Shown here one piece after another: positions 31,979 through 38,468 of a stretch of 64,000 bases of DNA. This DNA comes from Bacteroidota bacterium (GTDB lineage: Bacteria > Bacteroidota > Bacteroidia > Bacteroidales > VadinHA17), in NCBI GenBank assembly GCA_016718875.1, contig JADKBL010000015.1, forward strand, positions 1 through 64,000, written 5' to 3'. Within the stretch, counting starts at the first letter, position 1; every line of letters begins with the position of its first letter. The translations under genes were made by a program, and so were the position numbers. The notes beneath the pieces were generated by a model that searched no databases, was not told where the DNA came from, and saw only the letters and a list, made by a program, of their open reading frames with translations.

Positions 31979-32788
31979 ATGAATATGGAACCAGAAACCG
32001 AGAAGAAAATATCCGGCAGAATAATTGCAATGATTTCTGTGGCATTATTCCTGATTTTATTCATCATATACTATTCTGCAATGATGATGATGAGTCCTGT
32101 GAAGAAATATGCTGAAATACGGAATGAATTTGGTATTGATTCAACAGAAAAGAGCAGGGAAGATAATCCCGTCTTTTCTGATTCAACCTATCTCAGACTG
32201 CTCAAAGAAAAAGCATTTCTTCAGTCAAGGATGATAATGGCTGAAACCGATTCCATTTATCTCACTCTGAATCTTGGTGACAGTACAGCTCATCTTGAGA
32301 TCAGCGGAGTCTCTGTTCATAAGGTAAAGTTTTCTGAAATGGAAGCCAGCAAAATATTTATAAAAGGCGACGAGAACCTTATTTTGTCGCTGATGTCAAA
32401 ACCCTTTACAATTGCAAATGACTGGGCTACAATAAAAAAGGAGCCGGTGATGATTAAGATGGCTCCGAAGGATACCTCCGAATATAAGCCTGATATTATG
32501 CCTGATACTTCTGTTACAGAACCTGTTAATTATATCCTTGAAATGACAGATGGTACCAGGATTTACATCTGCCAGCAGGAAAATGAAAAATCCGACGACA
32601 GAAAAAGCCGGTCTCAGTTTGATTTTCAGTACCGCCTCCGGGAGGCGAAGAGCTCAATGAGAAGCATATTCCGCTTCAAGGTTCCTGAATATCATCTTTT
32701 TATTAAAATATACCTTCCAAGGTCCGATGCCAAAATTATCTACAGGGCAATACCAAAATATGGTCAGGTAGGTTTGTACAGGGAATAG
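31979..32788 (+). CDS. Unknown single-pass membrane protein of the L,D-transpeptidase operon
   Basis: 269 residues from the ATG at 31979 (an ATG at 31985 is also possible). The frame stays open back to 31790, but that part overlaps the transpeptidase gene in another frame. One membrane helix (RIIAMISVALFLILFIIYYSA) is followed by a periplasmic region of about 220 residues with mixed strands and no known catalytic motif. It starts 13 bp after the transpeptidase stop. It may be an accessory subunit of the peptidoglycan-attachment enzymes. I do not recognise the family. Confidence 0.7.
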   Translation: MNMEPETEKKISGRIIAMISVALFLILFIIYYSAMMMMSPVKKYAEIRNEFGIDSTEKSREDNPVFSDSTYLRLLKEKAFLQSRMIMAETDSIYLTLNLGDSTAHLEISGVSVHKVKFSEMEASKIFIKGDENLILSLMSKPFTIANDWATIKKEPVMIKMAPKDTSEYKPDIMPDTSVTEPVNYILEMTDGTRIYICQQENEKSDDRKSRSQFDFQYRLREAKSSMRSIFRFKVPEYHLFIKIYLPRSDAKIIYRAIPKYGQVGLYRE

Positions 32789-32874
32789 TTGAAATTTCTT
32801 TTCCCTGAATTATCTCTACCCTAAGAAAAAAGCTGTAAGTTTGATGAAGACGCAAAAACTTATATACTTCATCT

Positions 32875-34152
32875 ATGGGAAGATTTACCGGCATATTCGG
32901 GATAATAATAATACTTGGCCTTGCATACCTGTGGTCAAATAACCGCAAAAGGATCAATTACCGTCTTGTAATCACCGGATTGCTTCTTCAGGTTGTACTT
33001 GCTGTGTTTATTTTAAAGATCCCGCTGGGACAGGAAATATTTTTCTGGCTTGGCAAAGCAATAAATAAGCTTCTTGATTTCTCCAAGGAGGGTGGCTTAT
33101 TTGTCTTTGGCGATCTTACCAGGGTAACTGAGATACTCCCTGCAGGAATTGTAAAAAGCGGTGTATTTCTTTTTATCCTTCTTCCAACAATTATATTTGT
33201 TTGTGTCCTTGTTGCAATGGCATACCATGTAGGCCTTATGCAAAGAGTTATTGCTGTGCTTGCAAGGTTTGTACATTGGGCAATGAGGGTTAGCGGCAGT
33301 GAGGCTTTGTCAAATGTGGCCAGTGCATTTGTGGGGCAGGTTGAGGCTCAGATTATGATAAGGCCTTATCTATCAGGGATGACCCGTTCCGAGCTTCTGG
33401 CATCTATGACCGGCAGCATGGCTTGTATTGCCGGTGGTGTAATGGCTGTTTATATCTCAATGGGGGTGCCGGCATCATACCTTCTTGCAGCCAGCCTTAT
33501 GGCAGCTCCAGGTGCGCTTGTAATTTCTAAAATAGTATATCCTGAAACTGAAGAGTCTGAAACAAAAGGTGTTATCAAACTTGAAGTAAAAAAAGAGCAT
33601 TCAAATATTATGGATGCCATTTCGCATGGAGCCAGCGATGGGATGAAGATTTCTCTTAATGTTATTGCGATGCTGATAGGAGTAATTGCACTGATTGCCC
33701 TTGTAGATGCACTGCTCGGATATTTTGGCCATTTCCTTTCATGGGCAGGTTTGTCATTGAATGCCATAGGCCTGGATTTGGACAACCTTAGGTTAAAGGA
33801 TGTTGTGGGGTCATTATTCAGCCTCCTTGCTATTGTAATGGGAGTACCTGTCTCAGAGTCAATGAGCGTGGGTTCACTCATGGGTACCAAAATGGTTATC
33901 AATGAGTTTGTTGCCTATTCAGATCTTTCGCCGATGATCCAGCAGGGTGTATTAAGTGCAAAATCTGTTGTCATCGTAAGCTTTGCTTTATGTGGTTTCG
34001 CTAATTTCAGCTCAATTGCCATTCAGCTTGGAGGTATCGGCACACTGGTCCCTGGCCGAAAAGCTGACCTGGCAAGTCTCGGGTTTAAGGCAATGATCTG
34101 TGGTACAATGGCATCATATATTTCCGCATCACTTGCCGGGATATTACTATAG
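32875..34152 (+). CDS. nupC: Concentrative nucleoside transporter (NupC family)
   Basis: 425 residues with about 10 hydrophobic segments. CNT motifs are visible: VGQVEAQIMIRPYLSGMTRSELLASMTGSMACIAGGVMAVY, PETEESE before the next helix set, and NEFVAYSDL with FALCGFANFSSIAIQLGGIG. These are the substrate and sodium/proton binding segments of concentrative nucleoside transporters. The protein imports nucleosides across the inner membrane. No nucleoside-catabolic gene is adjacent. Confidence 0.92.
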   Translation: MGRFTGIFGIIIILGLAYLWSNNRKRINYRLVITGLLLQVVLAVFILKIPLGQEIFFWLGKAINKLLDFSKEGGLFVFGDLTRVTEILPAGIVKSGVFLFILLPTIIFVCVLVAMAYHVGLMQRVIAVLARFVHWAMRVSGSEALSNVASAFVGQVEAQIMIRPYLSGMTRSELLASMTGSMACIAGGVMAVYISMGVPASYLLAASLMAAPGALVISKIVYPETEESETKGVIKLEVKKEHSNIMDAISHGASDGMKISLNVIAMLIGVIALIALVDALLGYFGHFLSWAGLSLNAIGLDLDNLRLKDVVGSLFSLLAIVMGVPVSESMSVGSLMGTKMVINEFVAYSDLSPMIQQGVLSAKSVVIVSFALCGFANFSSIAIQLGGIGTLVPGRKADLASLGFKAMICGTMASYISASLAGILL

Positions 34153-34170
34153 GATACTTGGGTTTCAAGT

Positions 34171-34219
34171 CCCTCTCCCCCTGGGGGATAGTTTTGATAG
34201 CTATAGGAATAGGGAGAGG
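34171..34219. repeat. CCTCTCCC inverted repeat after nupC
   Basis: CCTCTCCC (from 34172) is inverted as GGGAGAGG (34212-34219), with CCCCTGGGGG and GATAGCTATAGG inside. It resembles the short CCTCTCCCC-type intergenic repeats seen in Bacteroidota. It may act as a weak terminator for nupC. Confidence 0.5.
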
Positions 34220-34227
34220 TTTAATTT

Positions 34228-34398
34228 GGGGATTACCTGCGGTGATCCCGGAGGGAGATCCCTGCAAAGCTTAAATGAACCCCTGCGGGTTTTTTATTTG
34301 TTCTATCTGCTTCCACTCCGGAAAGCGAGCTTTCCTCGTGTCTTTGATAAAACAAATAATCCTCCGCCTAAGGGCGGAGGAGTTCATTTAAGCTTTGC
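34228..34398. repeat. Composite nested inverted repeat abutting tRNA-Ser(CGA), copy B
   Basis: Perfect 17-bp arms GCAAAGCTTAAATGAAC (34264-34280) and GTTCATTTAAGCTTTGC (34382-34398) end exactly at the discriminator base of the tRNA. Nested inside are a TATTTGTT/AACAAATA inversion, a CCTGCGGG piece, and the palindrome CTCCGCC-TAAG-GGCGGAG (34362-34379). On the far side, 34228-34249 is a 22-bp hairpin block identical to 26764-26785. The order of parts matches copy A when both are read from the tRNA outward. Confidence 0.8.
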
Positions 34399-34486
34399 GG
34401 AGAGAGGGGGATTCGAACCCCCGTTCCGCCGGTAGGCGGAAAACGGTTTTCGAGACCGCCGCATTCGACCGCTCTGCCATCTCTCC
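34398..34486 (-). tRNA. tRNA-Ser (anticodon CGA) with a palindromic variable arm
   Basis: 89 bases: acceptor GGAGAGA (34486-34480) with TCTCTCC, discriminator G at 34398, and CCA not encoded (CAA follows). The D arm is GCA-GAGCGGTCGAA-TGC. The anticodon arm GCGGT-CTCGAAA-ACCGT has anticodon CGA. The T arm is GGGGG-TTCGAAT-CCCCC. The variable arm is an unusually long perfect hairpin TTCCGCC-TACC-GGCGGAA. It matches the TCCGCC palindrome family found nearby, suggesting that the palindrome was inserted into, or replaced, the original arm. Confidence 0.93.
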
Positions 34487-34490
34487 CTTC

Positions 34491-34530
34491 GCCCTCCGAA
34501 TCCGCCAGCCGGCGGAGAAGGAGGGCTTTT
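34491..34530. repeat. Long hairpin with TCCGCC-AGCC-GGCGGA core in the tRNA-Ser(CGA) leader
   Basis: GCCCTCC (34491-34497) pairs with GGAGGGC (34520-34526), enclosing the palindrome TCCGCCAGCCGGCGGA (34501-34516), with TTTT after it on the + strand. It lies between the candidate tRNA promoter and the tRNA 5' end. On the + strand it could also stop transcripts coming from nupC before they leave the tRNA region. Confidence 0.7.
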
Positions 34531-34551
34531 AAATAAGCTTTTAAGCGCTGA

Positions 34552-34559
34552 CAAAAATA
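34552..34559 (-). promoter_or_regulatory. -7 box TATTTTTG for tRNA-Ser(CGA)
   Basis: On the minus strand TATTTTTG is an exact TAnnTTTG match 66 bp before the tRNA 5' end; the -33 box is weak. The implied precursor leader contains the 34491-34526 hairpin. Confidence 0.45.
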
Positions 34560-34720
34560 GTAAATATTTGGTATCCGCCTTAATTTTATACCCATACTAC
34601 CAGAATCATGGTTAAAAACATGAAACTTCCTGTCAAAACTGACATAAGTTTTTTGTTTCAAAACTTTAATAGATTTAATTTGTAAAATATTACCTGATGA
34701 AATTTTCCTAAAATAAGAAT

Positions 34721-36826
34721 ATGAAGAAACTCTTTAAATCTCTGTCTGTGGTCATAATATTTAGTCTTCTGCTTGCAGGTTGCAGCAATACGACTGAGAA
34801 AGACCCTTCAAATCCATTCTTTTCTGATTACAATACACCTTTTAATGTTCCTCCATTTGAAAAGATAATGGTCCGGCATTACATGCCTGCAATTGAGGAG
34901 GGAATTAAGGAAGGTCGGGCAGATATAGATAAAATCGTTGCAAATAAAGAGAATCCGACTTTTGAAAATACAATTGAGGCTTATGACAGATCCGGAGAGC
35001 TTCTGTTAAATGTTATGATGGTATTTCTTGCTCAGACTTCATCCAATACAAATGATTCACTTCAGGCAATTCAGATGGAGATATCTCCGAAATATGCCGG
35101 TTTTATGGATGAAATACTGCTAAATGAAGGATTATTTAAGAGGATTAAGTCGGTATATGACAGACAGACGGAATTCAATCTGAATCCAGAGCAAAAATTC
35201 AATCTCGAAAACCTCTACAAAAAATTTGTAAGGAGCGGGGCAAATCTTAGTAAAGGTGATCAGGATTCGCTTAAGGTGCTTAACCAGAAGCTTTCTGTTC
35301 TGACAGTAAAGTTTAATCAGAATGTGCTGGCAGAGACAAACAATTATATGCTTTTGCTTGATAAAGATGAGCTAAACGGTTTACCGGAATCTGTAGTTTC
35401 AACTGCATCAGAGGTTGCCAAAGAGGCTGGTAAAGCAGGCAAATGGGCATTTACAACACAACGTCCAAGTATTTTTCCATTCATCACTTATTCTCCTGAC
35501 AGGAAGCTCAGAAGTGAGATATTCAAGGCATATACAAACAGAGGGAATAACGGTAATGAAAATGATAATAATAAAATACTTGCCTCGATAATAAGCCTTA
35601 GAGCTGAAAGAGCAAGACTTCTGGGATATAAAACTCATGCGCATGTTGTTCTTGAGCCCAGAATGGCAAAAGTGCCTGAAAATGTTTTTGGTTTGCTGAA
35701 TAACCTCTGGGAAAAAGCTATTCCAGTTGCAAAGAGTGAAGTTGCTGAAATGCAGAAGATTATCGACAGAGAGGGTGGTAATTTCAAGCTCGAGCCTTCC
35801 GACTGGTGGTATTATGCCGAGAAACTCAGAATGCAGGAGTATGATCTTGATGATAATCAGCTGCGGCCATATTTCAAGATTGATAATGTTCGGGACGGAC
35901 TCTTTACTGTTGTGAATAAACTCTTTGGAATTACTTTCACTCCACTCAATAACATTCCTCTTCCTCATCCTGATGCACAGCCATTTGAGGTAAAGAATGC
36001 TGATGGTTCACACCTTGGAGTACTCTATATGGACTTTTTCCCACGGAATAGTAAACAACAGGGTGCATGGTGCGTAACCTACAGGAATCATCATATTGAT
36101 GAGGGTAATATTATATCTCCGGTTGTGACAACAGTTTTCAACTTTACTCCTCCAACGGACGGACAGCCTTCCCTTATAAGCCTCGAGGAGGTTTTGACTA
36201 TGTATCATGAGATTGGACACGCATTGGATGCACTTTTTAATAAGAGTGCCTATAACAATACCTATGTTGCATGGGACTTTGTGGAACTGCCATCCCAGCT
36301 AATGGAACACTGGGCTCTGGAACCGCTGGTACTGAATATGTATGCAAAGCATTACCTGACAAATGAACCTATACCTGCAAATCTTGTCCAGAAAATCAAA
36401 AACAGCGGGTACTTCAATCAGGGATTCGATAATGTTGAAGTGCTTTCGGCATCTCTTCTCGATATGTCTTTACATTCACTTGAAGCACCAGTAAATATTA
36501 ATATCCAGAAATTTGAAAAAGAATATTTTGATAAAATCGGACTTATTCCACAGATAGTTTCAAGATACAGGAGTACATTTTTTAGTCATATTGCAGGTGA
36601 ATATGATGCCGGATATTACAGTTATACCTGGGCAGCGGTACTCGATAATGATGCATTTGAAGCTTTCAGGGAAAAAGGTATTTTTGACCAGGGAACTGCT
36701 GAGTTGTACAGGAAAAGTGTCCTTGAGAGAAACGGTACTCTTGATGCTATGCAGATGTTTGTTGATTTCCGGGGTCGGGAACCTGTAATTGAACCGCTGC
36801 TGAAGAATCGCGGACTCATGAAGTAG
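34721..36826 (+). CDS. M3 family metallopeptidase (dipeptidyl carboxypeptidase/oligopeptidase-like lipoprotein)
   Basis: 701 residues with a lipoprotein signal (LLAGC). The zinc site is HEIGH at residues 496-500 in TMYHEIGHALDALFN, and the third ligand Glu lies downstream in the VELPSQLMEHW region. Length and motifs such as MDFFPRNSKQQGAW and FSHIAGEYDAGYYSYTW match the Dcp/oligopeptidase A group. The lipid anchor suggests a periplasmic or outer-membrane location, where it would trim small peptides. With the S9 lipoprotein at 7473-9533 it supports a peptide-degrading lifestyle. It is a single-gene unit. Confidence 0.93.
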   Translation: MKKLFKSLSVVIIFSLLLAGCSNTTEKDPSNPFFSDYNTPFNVPPFEKIMVRHYMPAIEEGIKEGRADIDKIVANKENPTFENTIEAYDRSGELLLNVMMVFLAQTSSNTNDSLQAIQMEISPKYAGFMDEILLNEGLFKRIKSVYDRQTEFNLNPEQKFNLENLYKKFVRSGANLSKGDQDSLKVLNQKLSVLTVKFNQNVLAETNNYMLLLDKDELNGLPESVVSTASEVAKEAGKAGKWAFTTQRPSIFPFITYSPDRKLRSEIFKAYTNRGNNGNENDNNKILASIISLRAERARLLGYKTHAHVVLEPRMAKVPENVFGLLNNLWEKAIPVAKSEVAEMQKIIDREGGNFKLEPSDWWYYAEKLRMQEYDLDDNQLRPYFKIDNVRDGLFTVVNKLFGITFTPLNNIPLPHPDAQPFEVKNADGSHLGVLYMDFFPRNSKQQGAWCVTYRNHHIDEGNIISPVVTTVFNFTPPTDGQPSLISLEEVLTMYHEIGHALDALFNKSAYNNTYVAWDFVELPSQLMEHWALEPLVLNMYAKHYLTNEPIPANLVQKIKNSGYFNQGFDNVEVLSASLLDMSLHSLEAPVNINIQKFEKEYFDKIGLIPQIVSRYRSTFFSHIAGEYDAGYYSYTWAAVLDNDAFEAFREKGIFDQGTAELYRKSVLERNGTLDAMQMFVDFRGREPVIEPLLKNRGLMK

Positions 36827-36890
36827 TTCTTGTCTGTTTCTGAGATTTTACAGATTTATTTCCCTGTAAATTTTTTACTTTCCTGAAGAC

Positions 36891-37919
36891 ATGGATGTGA
36901 AGAATTTGGGTGGCTTAACTGCCAGTGAAATATTTGAACTTATAGAACCATTTAAGTTCACATATTCTCATGCCCTTTCTATTGCCAATAGTCTGTATAA
37001 AAAGAAATTAAAGGCTATAAGCGATTTCCCAAAATTGCCCCTCAAGCTAAAAGATTTGCTTTTAACAAATGGCAGGCCTGGCTATTTCCCTTTTTTGGAA
37101 TCGGTGATATCTGAAGATAAGTCAGTTAAATACCTCTTCAGGACATCTGATGGGAGACAATATGAAACTGTTTATTTGCCAGATGGCAAGAGACATACTG
37201 TGTGTGTTTCAACACAGTCGGGTTGCAGAATGGGATGTCCATTCTGTGTTTCAGGAAGTTATGGTTTTCATGGTAATCTGACAACCGGAGAGATTATTAA
37301 CCAGGTTGTCAGTATTCCTTACGCAAATAATATAACACATGTGGTTTTCATGGGTATGGGAGAACCTCTTGATAATCCTGAAAATGTTCTTAAAGCGTGT
37401 GAGATATTAACTGCAGAATGGGGCTTTGCTCTTAGTCCCAGAAATGTTACAATATCAACCGTTGGATTACTTCCTGCTGTAAAGTTGTTCCTCAGCAAAA
37501 CGGATTGTAACCTTACACTGAGTCTTCATTCTCCTTTTGCTTTAGAACGGAAACAGATGGTGCCTGCGGAGAATAAATATCCATCAGCAGATATAATCAG
37601 AATCCTCAGGGAGGCAAAGCTTAAAAAGGGAAGGAGACTTACTGTCGCCTATATTATGATAAGTGGCCTGAATGATACTGAACGGCACCTGGAAGAACTT
37701 ATTTATATGCTTAAAGGTTCTTCAATAAGAGTAAACCTCCTTCCTTATCATGCTGTTAATGATGATAATAAAATATCTTCATCACCTGAAAAGATGCAAT
37801 ATTTTAAGCATAACCTGATAATATCAGGAATATCTGCTTCCGTACGTAAATCGAGAGGTGCTGATATATCTGCTGCCTGTGGATTGCTGGCTGCAGGTTT
37901 GAAAATAAATTCTAAATAG
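36891..37919 (+). CDS. rlmN: RlmN-family radical SAM rRNA/tRNA adenine C2-methyltransferase
   Basis: 342 residues. The radical-SAM cluster motif CxxxCxxC is C112-C116-C119 in CRMGCPFCVSG. FMGMGEPLDN, RNVTISTVGLLPA and LTLSLHSPF follow as in RlmN. The C-terminal ISAACGLLA holds the catalytic methyl-carrier cysteine. RlmN methylates C2 of A2503 in 23S rRNA and A37 of some tRNAs. The N-terminal half is shorter and more divergent than E. coli RlmN (384 residues). Bacteroidota often have more than one RlmN-like gene, so this may be a paralog. Cfr is less likely given the RlmN-type C-terminus. Confidence 0.82.
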   Translation: MDVKNLGGLTASEIFELIEPFKFTYSHALSIANSLYKKKLKAISDFPKLPLKLKDLLLTNGRPGYFPFLESVISEDKSVKYLFRTSDGRQYETVYLPDGKRHTVCVSTQSGCRMGCPFCVSGSYGFHGNLTTGEIINQVVSIPYANNITHVVFMGMGEPLDNPENVLKACEILTAEWGFALSPRNVTISTVGLLPAVKLFLSKTDCNLTLSLHSPFALERKQMVPAENKYPSADIIRILREAKLKKGRRLTVAYIMISGLNDTERHLEELIYMLKGSSIRVNLLPYHAVNDDNKISSSPEKMQYFKHNLIISGISASVRKSRGADISAACGLLAAGLKINSK

Positions 37920-37957
37920 CTTTACCTTTCGGATTCAGCATCTGGAACATATATTCA

Positions 37958-38446
37958 TCAAGGTAACCATCTGAAGTTTTTATCCAATCCTTTTTTCACT
38001 CCTGCCTGCATAAAGCCTATCTTTTTGAATAGGTCAAGGCTTTCATGGTTGTTAGCCAGAATATTACAATAGAGCTGATGGAGCTGAAGAGTTTTAAAAC
38101 AATAATCTGTCAGACATGTAAGTGCCATTGTAGCATAGCCCTTTCTTCTGTATTCGTCATTTGCAATAAGAATTCCAAGGCCGGCTCTCATATGAAAAGG
38201 ATCAAAATCGAAAATGTCGATAGTACCGATTGAAACTTTATCATCGATATGATCTATCATAAGACGAAGCTGCCCTGCCTCATATATGCTCTTATGAGAG
38301 TTTTCTACGTATCTTTTGAGAGTATATTTTGAGAATGGGCTGACAGTGTTGCTTACAACCCAATAGGAAAGGTTATTCTCCCAGTTATAAAGTAATTCTA
38401 GATCTTCGGGTTCAAGAGCCCTGAGACGGATATCTCTATATTTCAT
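37958..38446 (-). CDS. GNAT family N-acetyltransferase
   Basis: 162 residues. The acetyl-CoA site appears as GIDI... RAGLGILIANDEYRRKGYATMAL, the Q/RxxGxG/A equivalent, with LYCNILANNHESLDLFKKIGF toward the end. LRALEPEDLELLYNWENN at the start is typical of RimJ/RimL/SpeG-like members that acetylate protein N-termini or polyamines. The acceptor substrate cannot be inferred. It lies 22 bp downstream of a TPR/PD40 gene and may belong to the same transcript. Confidence 0.85.
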   Translation of the reverse strand: MKYRDIRLRALEPEDLELLYNWENNLSYWVVSNTVSPFSKYTLKRYVENSHKSIYEAGQLRLMIDHIDDKVSIGTIDIFDFDPFHMRAGLGILIANDEYRRKGYATMALTCLTDYCFKTLQLHQLYCNILANNHESLDLFKKIGFMQAGVKKGLDKNFRWLP

Positions 38447-38468
38447 GGCAGTGACAAATTGTTAGTTG

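Noticed and set aside
34100..34661. Frames of about 97-111 codons on both strands over the tRNA-Ser(CGA) region
   Set aside because: They are built from repeat and tRNA sequence and overlap the nupC end; they do not resemble proteins.
36891..37919. Cfr-type antibiotic resistance methyltransferase
   Set aside because: The C-terminal SAACG and central motifs follow RlmN. The sequence is chromosomal and lies among housekeeping genes, with no mobile element near.
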